This document shows, in pieces, positions 1 to 12,157 of a DNA stretch of 64,000 bases. The notes beneath the pieces were generated by a model. That model was given only the letters and a program-made list of their open reading frames with translations, did no database searches and was not told the DNA's origin. Every line of letters begins with the position of its first letter. Position 1 is the first letter of the stretch. The DNA comes from Sistotremastrum niveocremeum HHB9708 (taxonomy: Eukaryota; Basidiomycota; Agaricomycetes; Sistotremastrales; Sistotremastraceae): contig KV419399.1 in the NCBI GenBank assembly GCA_001630475.1, positions 456,552 through 520,551 on the forward strand, read 5' to 3'. Position numbers and translations under genes: made by a program.

Positions 1-2631
1 TCATGCTGATTGAATACCAACGGAGGAAACGTGGATATGACTCGAGGTGGAGGAGGAACGAAATCAAAACCAGGATTTCCTGTTCCCGCCAACGTATGGA
101 AAGTATTATTCATAGATGCATCTGATTAAGAATCATCAATTGATGCCAGACAAAGAAGAGGTGGCATCTATACCGTTGATAGCAGGCCGAAAAGCAGTCT
201 CGTCGGTGACGACGGAAGTGTGCAGATTGTGAGACGTAGCGTAACCTGATGTTGTATGGATTAGTATAAAAGGTTTCCGTAACAGGACAAAGAATATTCC
301 CTACTTTTTTTCTTTGCACCGGTGCCAGGCCCTTGATAGTTCGGTCCACTCATCACGGGGGGAGGGGGGGTTATCTTCGGTAGGCCAAAAAGCAACGACG
401 GTGAGGTAGACCCAGAGAGGCTCGTGATGTGGGGAAACGCAGTGCCATAATATATGCATCGTAGCGTGCCAAGAGGGATGGGGGTTGGCCATCTAGTCGG
501 GTGAACATGGCGTCAGAATATGGCTGGATGCAAAATAAAGCCATACCATCATTGCTCAAGATCAAGGCAGATTGCACGGCATGCCTTCGGCAAGGCGTTG
601 AAGCCATGCACGATAGAACGAAATAGGCAATCATATGAGTTGATCTTCCTTTGAATATGTTGCAAGATACTCATGCGACCATACTCTTTGTGAGGGAGAT
701 AGGAGATATATCCGACTTCAGCACATCAGTCCATAGATGATATGTTGTGGCTAGCACTTACGACACACGCGACGGCTGAGCGAATTCCTTGAGATTTTAG
801 TTGAACTAACCGCATTACTTGGAGAATAGAGGGGACAGGGTGTTCGGAGCTAAAGGCACGCCGCTAACGAAGAATGATGAAAACCTCAGGAGGAAATTCT
901 GAGCCCAGGAATATATTGCATGTCGCTTATCCAGGACGTGATCGGACAAGCGTCGATCGGTTGACATCCTGGATCTTCTATAGTGTCAACGGGAGCGTCG
1001 GGGAGAGACTTAGAGGGCGGCGTGACGGATCGGACAAGTGATTGGCGGGAATATGCCAGCAGACGATGAACGAATGGCGACGGGCCTCGATGAAAAGGTT
1101 GTCAGGTGGAGCCGAATGAGACGGGTTGGCTTGAGCGATCGTCTGAAGAGAAAACAGGGTCTAAATAAGAGGAAGCGAGGCGACCGGCCTGCGGCTGTTC
1201 ACCTGTGTTCAGACTGGCGTATATTCGAGGTTGGGATGAGGCCATAACGGATGGGACGGGCTTGGATGATGGCGAAAGACGGAGCCTAAAGTCGATATCA
1301 TGAAGAGTCATGTGAGGCGATCAATTGGTCAGACGATATCTGGCTGGTGGATGCACTATGAGGCCAGTCGGCAGATATTGTAACCAAGAGCTGGGGGAAA
1401 ACAAAGTTCTGGGGTTGGTTTAGTGGTATTTGCTCAGTAGCCGGGGGCGCTAATGGGTTAATGAAGGTCACCTCCCAACATTCATGCCAGTGCGAACATA
1501 TGCCTCCTTCCTCACATTCTGGCTCTCGTAGCCCTCAGCATGCATTCAAGCGAGTGTTCGTAGGCCGAGTGTTGAAGGAGGCAACAAGATTCTTAGAGAT
1601 AGGGTACCGTGATCCAGATAGACCCTTTTTTCGCCAGAATTCAGAATAAAAAACAGACAAGCCATGATTGACTGTTGGCTATCAGTCGAGGGCCTTGTGG
1701 GTGCCAGTAATTCGCTTTTGAGGACAGTGACTGATAGAGACTAGACCTCGACGTCCAGGACGTCGCGCTCCAAAATATTCCTTTTCAATGACTGGCATTC
1801 CCTGCCTCTGCGACATAGAATCAGTTCCCAGGAAAAAGGAACATCGCCGCATTCAATCACTCGGGTGGTCATGTGGAGACGCTTCTTCAGGAATCTTCCG
1901 ATGAGTGAGTCTGCATCTCAATGTGCCGTCTCCATAAATCTGAATCTTTGGACGAAGGCTAAAGTTGTAAACCGCCTCTGCGTATATACGAGAGGACCGA
2001 CGAGCGCATGGATTCGGACTCACCCGCAGACGACATCCGGGGTCAACGGTCAACCTACCGGTCGGCTGTCCCTATATATCAGCAGATCCACATAGATGGT
2101 GGCATGAAACGTACCGTCGACTCCCTTTCGCCTCATGAAGAGTCAACTTAAAGTGAAACAGCGCATAATTCGCCACTAGACTCACCCCGACCATTCCTCG
2201 GAACGGAATTATGATGCGATGGAGCGGTCATTATATCCGAGGCCATTTACTCGGGTTGTCGCTCCGTCGTGGCCTCTTCAAGGCATCCATTCTCATCCGT
2301 CAACCCTCCTCATGATTTATTCAACCAGAGTGGGAGCTGGGCATGATTTTATATCCTTGCGCCAAGGCTGCTGAGCCGAGAGCAGCGCACCCTACCTTCA
2401 ACTTCATCATCGACGACAAAGACGGCCACGGCGGTTCAAACGAGGGGAGAGCATGAGGACGAGTTCAAAGGGTACGTGGTCCACGCTGACTTCCCCCGAT
2501 GCCTGTGTAACATCCATGCCTCTTGCGATTTTCCAGAACGCGCCGAGGACTGTTCAAGTTGCCATACCTAGGGCCAGAGCTGCTTAGTGGCATTGGCAAA
2601 GGACGCTGTGGCTTTACTTTGGGTTCTATAT
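1..2631. other. intergenic, no supported gene
   Basis: Only short overlapping open frames on both strands, none longer than about 90 codons. None has a recognisable domain or a convincing chain of exons. I see no tRNA and no tandem repeat. The stretch ends at the left LTR of the small element described next. Confidence 0.5.
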
Positions 2632-2894
2632 TGAAGGAAACGAGATCACTGGTGTGTCTCGTAGCGCATGTGCAGGCTCGAAGGGGGGCTATGTATCCAG
2701 ATGTATTGGGGGCGAATCAGGAGATGTATATGATCAGTCTCTAAACTAGCTGTACTTATAGTGGAAATAGAGACAATGTATCGCATGGACATGAAACATA
2801 GAAGCTCTAAAAGACAGGAGAATAATCACATGTCTGAGATATGCGGAAAACGAGCATGAGGAAAATAGGGGAAGGATGAACATAATTCCCTACA
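2632..2894. repeat. left LTR-like direct repeat (263 bp)
   Basis: Matches 4100-4362 almost perfectly over its full length. It has TG...CA ends. Confidence 0.75.
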
Positions 2895-4099
2895 TCTCCG
2901 GGTCACTCAAAAATGAGCGTCCCCGCTCATCGGAGGATATGCGAGCAAAAGGAATTGAGGGTGAAGAAGGGTGAAGACAAATAAGCGAAGGAATTGGGAA
3001 ATAAATTGAAGGAGGTGAAGGCGGAAGGAAGAGAAATGTGGATTTCGTTGTGATACTCGGGGATGACTTCGGAATAGTGGTTCTGCAATCTTGCGACTAT
3101 ACGACAGCGGTATCGCTGAGGAACAACTCCTAATTGGTGAGACAGTGCTCCGACCAATTTCGATGTGCAACGAAGCACGAAAACGACTGAGTGAAGATGT
3201 TGATCGAATATTTTGACGTCGGTGGAATGGAAATGGTGCAGTGCTCGGGTATGGGTACTCTGGTGCAACAGAACGACAGTTACGATGCTGAGGAGGCGCT
3301 CCTAGCCGATGATACAGTGATCCGATCAGCCTCGTTGTGCAGGGTTCGTATGAACTGTGAACGGTGGTGGTAATGACTTGGCTTGGTGATTTTCAGTGCG
3401 GTGATGACGGGTAATGGCTGGTTGCGGGTACGATGATAATGAAGTGTTGTCGGAGGAATGATGTGATAAAACGCTTGGGGGAAGTGTCGAATGAAGCTGA
3501 TAACTTGATGGAAGACATCCGATGTTGCCGACGTCACGAAGTTCGAATGTCACGCGTGACGAAGTGAAGTTTTCGAACGTTGAATGGTGGCGACTTGGCT
3601 TTTCTCGATGATGGTGCGTGCTTTTCGATTGGTACTCGCTCTCTATGATGATACGGTCTCTCCGGGTCACTCAAATAATGACTTCTCGGCTCTTGAAATT
3701 CGATTGACGAAGACGGATGTCTCAGACGAATAGGAGTGCGGAGGTTCGAGGAGATCGATACTGAGGGGCTCTCAGGGGCTCGGGGGAGGAGTGTGACGAT
3801 GATGAAGGTGGATGTTGATGACTGGGAAGGATGACGGATGGATGGGAGTACGAAAGAAGGTGAGGAGATGCTCGTCGGATCGATGTGGCGAATAAGCGAT
3901 CGAAGGACTCGGATGGAAGTTGTGCTGCGCAAATGGTATAAACGAATGGTGGGGTGATTAAAAACTGATCAACAGAGGTGTGAAGATGATTGTGAATGAT
4001 GAGCTCGTCGAGAGCTATGCTGAAAGCGAATAATATAAAAGGTATGAAGAGCGAACGGGGTACAACGATGGATAATGCCCCCCTACGTCGGTCACCAGA

Positions 4100-4362
4100 T
4101 GAAGGAAACGAGATCACAACTGTGTCTCGTAGCGCATGTGCAGGCTCGAAGGGGGGCTATGTATCCAGATGTATTGGGGGCGAATCAGGAGATGTATATG
4201 ATCAGTCTCTAAACTAGCTGTACTTATAGTGGAAATAGAGACAATGTATCGCATGGACATGAAACATAGAAGCTCTAAAAGACAGGAGAATAATCACATG
4301 TCTGAGATATGCGGAAAACGAGCATGAGGAAAATAGGGGAAGGATGAACATAATTCCCTACA
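4100..4362. repeat. right LTR-like direct repeat (263 bp)
   Basis: Second copy of the repeat at 2632-2894, same orientation, same TG...CA ends. Confidence 0.75.
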
Positions 4363-5883
4363 ATATGAACGCCTGCAAGTTTGGACAAACCTCGAGAGGG
4401 TTGTGATGAACGTTCAGAGAAAGTTTTCAAGTGTCAGGTGTCGTCTTGAAAATTTTCTTCGCCTCCCCTTCAACGCTGCCGTCACCACGGATGATGGTAT
4501 GCCTCATGAAACGCAATTAGCTTGGTCCGACTTGGCCGGACAGTGGATCTCCTTTACTGCCTGATATATGTCTGGCAACGTTGTTCTGGAGATCTACCCC
4601 TGATCTTCTCATCCCCCTATTACCGCCGTCAAGGCCCTGATTTTCATGGCTACTGCAGTACCTTGGGTCCACCCATGCACGTCTGAAACATAAGCGGAGC
4701 CACTAATAACCTTGATGGCTCCCAAGGCTGCGCTCCAACACCACCGCTCCCGTCGTCGACACGAGCTCCGATCGGCGTCTCATGGAGCTGCTTGAGCGTT
4801 TACCTGCATTTCTCTGTTTAAGCTTGTAAGCGTGGCTACGGTCACGCTGATAGAAGATCTGTGGCATGAGCTATTTGTGCCGGAAGGATAGACGTTTGAT
4901 CTTCGGGAGCTTCAAATTCGACGCTGAGCAGCCTCTTCCGTACACTCGTCTTTTCCGAGCTTCATTCTTTTAAAGATCATGTGCTTACTGTCCACCGCTA
5001 CTCAACGCTCATCTTTGATGGAATCCAAACGATATTGGATATCTGTACAACAGACGACAGCTTGAAGAAGAGTCGGAGCACCCCTGTTCAACTGCAAACT
5101 TCAGGATGCACAACCTGCTTCGTCATCATCATGTAGATCGTGGCCGCACGCATGACATGCAGGCTTCGTTTTCCTCCGAGTGGCGGTTGCCTTTGACTCT
5201 AGTAATACTGGCATACTGCGACTAGTAGATATCTGGCGCCCTGCTTGTTCTCATCGCGGGTACCCATGAATTTAATTCCTGAAAATATTTGACTTGCGAC
5301 ACACATCGGGTGAAATGGGGAGCTCGAAAAGCTCAGATGGACTTGAGACAGCCAGGTCTTTGTTTGAGAGGGAAAGGCATTTAAGGACGAAAGCAAGCCC
5401 GAAGAGCTCTAGAAGAAAAGAATGACGTGTTCAATGCCGGGTCGGTTAGTTCGGTGATTGCCTCAACCGGGCCGCCACTTTAGCATCCGTTCAGGTGACC
5501 GAATCAGTGGCTCATATCATATGGATATAATATATGAAGTTAGCAATGCTCCCAAAAATCTTGATACTCCTTCGACGGCTGACAAGCGTGATCAGAAACT
5601 TGTCAGAAACATTTACTAGGAAAGGGATTCATCGGCTTGAATCTTGCGAGATAGAGAACTCCTCGTTTAAATTGGCGCATGGTTTGAGGACAATTTCATG
5701 AGAAAGGTCAGGTCACATCGGCGAGCACGAACGACGAGGGCTTCGAGGAACGCCGGTTGACGGCTACGAATAGTACTCCGGACTTGCGCCGCAAAGACGA
5801 TCGGAAATTACCGAGGTGCTGAATTTCCTTCACCACATACTGCGTACTCCAACCACGGCGGACAAGGGACAACTCGCTTGAAT
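4363..5883. other. intergenic, no supported gene
   Basis: No open frame above about 65 codons and no recognisable RNA. The last part is the 3' flank of the minus-strand bHLH-like gene that ends at 5884. Confidence 0.5.
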
Positions 5884-7081
5884 TTAATTGGAGGTATATG
5901 GTACAGATTGTAGGTTCTGAAAAGCGACAAGATAATTTTTCAGATCCCTGGCTTCCGTCTCAGCTCCGAGGCGAAGTTCGAGCTGCCTGATTTTCTCTTC
6001 AAGTCGTCGATTCTCGGCATTTGCCTCTTCAAGACGCCTCGCGTATTGTCTGAAAATCGAAAGTAAGGTCTCGCAGACAGAGTCAGGAGTCTAACTTACC
6101 GAAGGGTGTATGTCGCAAGAATTACACGGTCCGCTGCAGTCTCAGGAACTCGGAGACGATCGCCCATGCATTCTTTCAGCACAACACCCAAACCTTCCAG
6201 AGCGTCCTTCTTCTTCTTTCGGGAAGCGCCTTCTGCTAGTACCTGACGTGGATCACGACTACCGGTAGGAGACTTAGGTTGAGCCTCGGCGTCAGGGAGG
6301 TCTGCTTCACTTTCGAGAGTGCGGCTTCGCTTCGGCCGACGGTGGTCAAGATCTGGGTGGATGGAAGTGGTATAGCTCGCTGTCTCTTGACCATGAAGAT
6401 CTTGTTTGACTGAAGAAGCGGGCGGAGGGCTGGGAGGTGTACCCGCCCCTGGATGACCGTTCGTCGCGTATTGATGGACCGTATGAGCCGGAAGTTCAGA
6501 GAATTGAGCGATGGTATGAGATTGTGCGGTCTGGGAAGAAAGTTCGCCGAGGAAAGCGCCGGTGTGGGTTGAATAAGCTATGAGTTTTGGTTGAGTGCTA
6601 GCGCAATAAATAAATCACACGGGTCGCACCTTCCGGGCTTATGGGAACATCGACTGGCTGAGATTGGGTAGGAGCAAACATGCTTGGATTTGATGATTGA
6701 TCCCAGCCGACTGTATTACCGGGTGGCATGTTCAGAGAAAGTTGAGCAGTCGAGGAGCTAATGTCGGCGGCGGATGTGGACGTCGGCAGGGTCTGAGCAT
6801 ACTGAGCTACACCCGGTGTACGGGGCATCAGTATAGGAGAGGTGTAACGAAGACTGCATACATACTATTGTAGTTGGCCACAGGCGCGGGCCCATTGTTG
6901 AAAGAGTAGTTGGCAGTAGAATCTGCGGCAGACGCTGCCACTGAATCAACACAGTAGTCAACGAGTGTTGGGTACAGGTTGACTTACGACTCGCTTGACC
7001 ATTGTGGTAACGACGATGACGTTGCATGAGTGCAGGATTAGTAGGTGTACGTTGAGTTGGCTGCAGATAATTCTGATCCAT
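5884..7081 (-). CDS. degenerate bHLH/zipper-like protein, paralogue A
   Basis: Spliced model of five exons: 7081-6988, 6940-6866, 6806-6630, 6577-6100 and 6049-5884. All junctions are GT...AG, giving 329 aa. Residues 1-190 are low-complexity (Ser, Thr, Pro, Gln), as in transcription-factor activation regions. A basic stretch, HRRPKRSR, lies near residue 195. Residues 234-275 hold a basic run (SRKKKKDAL), a first helix, a loop and a second helix ending ATYTLR. A coiled coil rich in Glu, Arg and Leu follows, then a short tail. It is paralogous to the genes at 10534, 15353 and 62271 and shares with them a phase-2 intron inside helix 2. Inferred role: nuclear DNA-binding or dimerising regulator. 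Start uncertain: 7081 has a good context (CAACAATGG), but upstream ATGs at 7150, 7376 and 7493 are possible. Confidence 0.65.
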
Positions 7082-10000
7082 TGTTGGGGTTGCGGTGTCG
7101 AGGTGTGGGGGGCACTGGACAGTCTGGACTACCCATGAGTGGGCAGGCATTATAAGAACAGGACTGCGAGATCATACCAACTGTAGATGATGACAAGTTG
7201 ACCTCAGAATCGCGAGAGAACCATAAGGTCATTGCACCAGATTGACCATAATTCCATGACACGCATTCCGAAGACCAATTGAAGCCAGACGCAATGACTT
7301 CAGGACATCCGATAATGGGAAGAGTATGAGACTGTTTCCAATTGCCTTCGTTGATGGGATATGCTCCGAACACCATTCCTCCTCATAGAACATGCGAGGA
7401 CGAGGCCTGCGTTGAATCTAACCTCAGCGATCAAGATGAGATAGTGTTATGAACGGATAATAATATGGTACGAACCGGATTATGGGGAGACATTTTTTCC
7501 CCAGACTCAGTCCATGAGTCCATGAAAGCTTCTGAAAACGAGCTCCTATTTGCGATAGGGCTAGGAAAATTCGGGATCAGATGTTCTGAGGCAAGTGATG
7601 AGGGCATAAGATTATAAGATAAGATCGATCATGGAGTCAGGTTGCTAAGGCGTCGTGTGGTCCCGAAACGGCGGCATTACTTCCTTAACCTTATATTTTG
7701 CTTGGCTCGAGCTGGCTGACTGCACTCGTCGCCGCCTAATTGTAGGCCGTAGGCCGGGGAGGACTCGAAGCAGTGGGGAGGAGGCGAAGGTGGAGTGCAT
7801 TGGTCCTCTGTGAGCGATTATCGATGGTTCTATCACGGCCGATAAATGTATCCATGCCTAACGAGCGATGTTGACGCTCAGGCAATCGCACCTGTGAAGA
7901 TCGGCCGACGTGATAAAAACGTATAAATCAGAGATTCTGGAGCCATGGAAGTCCGCCTACTGCATGGACTCAAACTCATATCACCGACGTATGTTATACG
8001 CAAAGAGATACGCACCATGTTGGGCAACATAAGCTCCTTTTGGCCGCATCTCGACCTGACTGAAATTTTGAAGTAAAACTGAATATAGAGTGCCGAAAGG
8101 TAAGACCCTGAGGCCATAGAATGTTCCGAGATTTTCAAGAGAGTGCGTGCATTTTCAAATCAAATCAGCGAGTGTTTCGTCATGGAAGCGAGTGAGGAAC
8201 GAGCGAAAATTTGACGGGCGCCGTGGCTTGTCAGGATCCGGTGAGGCTGGCGCGCATGGCTCCGTTGTTCATCTTCTTCCACCCATGTTGGCTCAACACT
8301 TTTTGGCGTATCAGCAGGGCTTTGCTCAACCTAGACGACGTCGGAGATAACAGCTTCCAGCCGTTCTTTCGACGAGAGCTTGCGATCACGAAATCGGAGG
8401 TGAAGCTAAGCACAAGAGCGACCATCGACTTTTCCAAGATCGGTGTCACGATGATGTAGGCAAGCCGTCCATTGCATGGGCTATGAAGCTCGACGAGATA
8501 AGCAGCAGGTCTGGAATCCAGCAGATACCAATTGAAGGCTTTGACGTCATGACCTGGCCTCAGCGGCCCAGATCTCAGAGTCCTTGGGGTCTGTCAATGA
8601 AAGGGTATCCTGCCTTTGATCGCGTGTTACAGGGACTTCGAGGCCATAACTAGGACCCGCGCATCTACTTCTTGAGGGTCATCGAAAGGCCAATCTCTGC
8701 CCACTTGCGCCGGATATTAAGGAAGCTATGGCATTGAATTGCTCAAGTGAAGGGCCCCTGGCTATTATCAGCTGCGTTAGAATGAAGCAAAGAAGAAGGG
8801 TCGGCTCGCTAGTGATGATTCCTTTGAAGACAAAGACGAGGATCCAAGCGTCAGGTGCATACTCGACCATCCCCTCGCTGGAGGAGGAATTTTAATCAGT
8901 CATCGACAGGGCATGGTTTGCCACTCTGCATTCAGCGCGGATAATTGATATGATCGAGCGACTAGTTTCTCCGAGGCCATCCTGTCGGGCACGTCGCAGG
9001 GGCGCCGTTTAGTCGTAGACGCGCCTAGTCAAAACTCACAGATTGGCATCCGCCCTCATACATCGCCTTGCCAACGACCCAGCCACCGAGATGCGTCTCA
9101 GCCTCAAGGGGGATATACTAACTCGAGGCTATAGCCATCGACGCTCATACACCGCACCACCGTGCCCCCTCAACTGACGAGTATAGTGGGAGAATGAGAA
9201 AGCACTGCAGGATGAGTCGTACACGGAATAGCCTGAACGGTACGTGGTTCAAGCACTGCCTCAAATACTTGTGAGTCTGATACTTATTTATTTGTGTTCT
9301 CTCAGCGTGATTTCGGGTCATGCGGCTGCTGGATGCCTGCAACGTGGTCCTCAAATTTTCGCTTGAGAAGGTGGCTTGATTTCGCCTTCAAAATTTTGAA
9401 CTGTCTTCGGGGCTGGAAGTGGCCATAACTTGGAGGACGTCAAGGTGAGTGTCCGAAGCAAGATTTGAAATGCCGGCTGCCTTCTTTAAAACTGTCTCTC
9501 AGAGGCAGCCCTTCAGCCCTAGGCCTATCCATCTCATCGCGCCCATGACATTGAATCAGATCGCCCCCCACTCGCATCCAAACCGGGATGACATGCCCCC
9601 TTTCCAATCAGGCTTCTCTCCAATATCCGCCGCCGATCACTCAATCTCAATCTCAACCATGAACAGCTCTCGATGTCACCAAAGACCCTTCGCCCAGTCC
9701 ACACCCAGGATATCTCGTCTCAGTTGCGACCGAATCGTGTCTTAGCATGTTGAAGATGTCTCTCCGGTGTTCGATATCAGTCTGTGGCCTTGAGGTGTTT
9801 TCTAAATACAACCCTGGCCTTCCACTTCAATGTGTTTTTCCTGTGCGGCGTGGCATCCGCCCCAATGGATCCGTACCGCATTGAGCGATATTGAGCGCTC
9901 AATTGATCAATTACCTGAAATGTTGACTGTTGACTACTTTGAACTTCGACCCTCGTCGACTCGAGCAACGTGGTGATCAATAACTGTGACTCGATCAAAC

Positions 10001-10533
10001 CATTTCCGTCGGTAATACAATGGAGGTCACGTCAACAATAGGCTTCTTTCCCCGTCACGATCATCAGGATATAGGAGTTGAGCTGCCTCATTCGTCCTTC
10101 CCGTGCTTTGTCTTCATTTTCCCTCAAGATTCTCAGTCACGAACGCGCCGAACCGGATTATCCGTCAGGTTGACTATGATCTCGGATGGTCTCAGCTCAG
10201 CCAACATTACGACAACATCTTTTGCCTGTGGAGTGTAGCCACCGGTGCCTCGATCCTCGCAGATTTCACTAGCGGGACACACTACTGACACTAGTAATAG
10301 TAATGGGTGCAGTCCGGAGCAAGATGAGAAGGAGCCGCGAGGCTATGCGTATGTACGTACGAGACTAACAGACAAACATTATTATACCGGGTATTATCAT
10401 CGAAGCGCAATCGAAAGATCGATACAGAGAGACATGTCATCGTAAGACAAATAGAGAAGCAAATCAATCCGATCAAGACGCAGAATGCATGACTCGGATG
10501 TCCTAAGTTGTTCTCAAATAACCAAGCAAATAA
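7082..10533. other. intergenic, no supported gene
   Basis: 7082-7500 is probably the 5' leader of paralogue A and might hold an extra first exon (open frame from 7376). Beyond it there are only short frames on both strands (largest 98 codons at 9449-9745, plus) with no recognisable domain. Confidence 0.4.
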
Positions 10534-11784
10534 CTAAAGCAGGTGTTGCCACCCGCCTTGCTTGATAAGATCCTCAAGATAAACGACCCGCTTCTGGAGT
10601 AGTAACATATGATCACGCTGAGTCTCCGTCGTCTTCTTGAGCTCAGTGTTGGATTTCCCCAATTCCCTGCGTCAAGCACCAGTCAGCACGAATCTGATCG
10701 GAGTTCGAAAGTGCTCGGCGCTTACTGATATTTATCTGCGACGCGGTTCAAAAGATCTGCTTTGTGGACCTTATGGTCTTCATGGGTAGCTGCTCGTAGT
10801 TTCGCAAAGCTCTTGTCCAATTTGTCTTTAGCCTTCTCCTCGGCCAGCCTCTGATTGATGGGACGAAGTGTGGCCGGAGCTTCTGAGCCCTTAGCGGCGC
10901 CATTGGCTTTATGACGTTGGGAAGAAGATTTGGCTTCGTCGGAAGTCGAGGATCCAATGGATTCGGGCGTTAGAGCAGTGATTGGGGGATACGATGGATC
11001 TTCTTCTGCTTCGGCCGGAATTATATCTGTCGTCGTTGAGTGACCAGGGGTGGTATAATCCGTTGTCGCCATTTGGTCGTGCCTGAGAGCGTACTCAAAG
11101 CGCGTATTGAGAACAGGTCGAGCGGCTACAGCGTTATCAACTGTACAGGCGCTCGGATATACAGGAGAGTAGGGTGCGTGCGTAGGGGATGTGTTGGTCG
11201 GCCTGGGAGTTCCCATGCCCATGCCGAATTCATCAAGGCCGCGAGCAAAGTCGGAGAGAGAGGGTGACACTTTATGGACATGAGCATAACAAAGATGGGG
11301 AATGAAGCGCGACGCACCGTTGCCGTTCTGGATATTCCCACTCTGTCTCTGGTTAGACAGCGCAGCGCTCAGAGTTGCAGGGTGAACCCAGTGGGACGAA
11401 TGGGTAGCAGAATTCGAGATTTGCTGTGAGGGCACCATAGCTGGGGTCGGGACCTCGATCATGCGGCCGCCATTGTTGGTAGAAGTGCCATAAGTTTGAG
11501 GGTGCACATGAGAATTCGAGACTATCATCCAAATCAACGACTGTATAGATAGACGACATGATATTAGGGACTTACCAGGCATTGCATTGTAGAATGTTTG
11601 AGGCCGATGCACACTAGCATGTGAAATATGTGCTCCTTGTTGGTGAGCTGGACCTTGGAGTGCAGTCTCGGACCCTTCCAATGACATGAACAATCAGCTA
11701 CGATAGAAGTGATGACGGAATGACAAGCGTACCTCGGGCATATGATGGATCATATGGAGGATATCCATTACCGTCTTGAAACAT
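10534..11784 (-). CDS. degenerate bHLH/zipper-like protein, paralogue B
   Basis: Five exons: 11784-11733, 11674-11576, 11521-11318, 11269-10726 and 10666-10534, giving 343 aa in one consistent frame with GT...AG introns. The intron 11317-11270 is 48 nt without a stop, so it would be read through in frame if retained. Residues 1-240 are disordered (Ser, Thr, Pro, His, Asn). Residues about 257-305 match a bHLH plan: NQRLAEEKAKDKLDKSF, a helix ending KLRAAT, a short charged loop, then ADLLNRVADKYQ. A coiled-coil tail follows. The Glu seven residues before the first helix-1 core position, which contacts the E-box in classical bHLH proteins, is kept. A phase-2 intron splits the Gln codon at the end of ADKYQ. 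No exact family name can be given. Confidence 0.7.
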
Positions 11785-12065
11785 ATTGATGGGAATCGAT
11801 GATGAGATAGAGGGACGACAGAAGGACCCAGACAGTCACTGGAAATCTTCGATGTGCTGGGTTACCCTGGAGTAGGGAATGTCTCTTATACAGACTCTCG
11901 TCCAGTTGGTAAACTCATGCCGTGAGCTAGCCAGGTCGACATGGTGTCAAGATACTTTCGAATAAACGAAATACGACCATGGTGTAAGGATGGACAAAAA
12001 GCTGCTGGCACTCGTGTCGGCGGACAGACGGAATCAGAACCGAATATCTGAAGTCCCAAGCTGCC

Positions 12066-12088
12066 TATAATCGGTATAGTCGATTATA
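12066..12088. promoter_or_regulatory. short inverted repeat upstream of paralogue B
   Basis: TATAATCG and CGATTATA face each other across a 7-nt spacer, about 280 bp upstream of the ATG at 11784. It could be a dimeric regulator site or a chance AT-rich palindrome. Confidence 0.25.
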
Positions 12089-12125
12089 CCATGTCCCATG
12101 AAATATCCTCGCATATCTCGATCAG

Positions 12126-12157
12126 CCATGATCAAATATCTTGGTCTGTGATCATGG
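12126..12157. promoter_or_regulatory. 9-bp inverted repeat upstream of paralogue B
   Basis: CCATGATCA and TGATCATGG form a perfect 9-bp inverted repeat with a 14-nt spacer, about 340 bp upstream of paralogue B. Function unknown. Confidence 0.25.

Larger units (their letters stand above)
2632..4362. mobile_element. small LTR-bounded element (TRIM-like), non-coding
   Basis: Two nearly identical 263-bp direct repeats flank a core of about 1.2 kb. Each repeat starts with TG and ends with CA, as LTRs do, and ATAT lies directly outside both ends as a possible 4-bp target duplication. The core has no recognisable gag, protease, reverse transcriptase or integrase, so the best fit is a terminal-repeat retrotransposon in miniature, which would depend on another element. 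A clear primer binding site or polypurine tract was not recognised. The very high identity of the repeats suggests a recent insertion. It looks whole as a non-coding unit. A plain tandem duplication is the alternative. Confidence 0.55.

Noticed and set aside
3326-4117. Minus-strand frames of 114-132 codons inside the LTR-bounded element
   Set aside because: Ser/His/Pro-rich translations that overlap in different frames, with no match to retroelement proteins.
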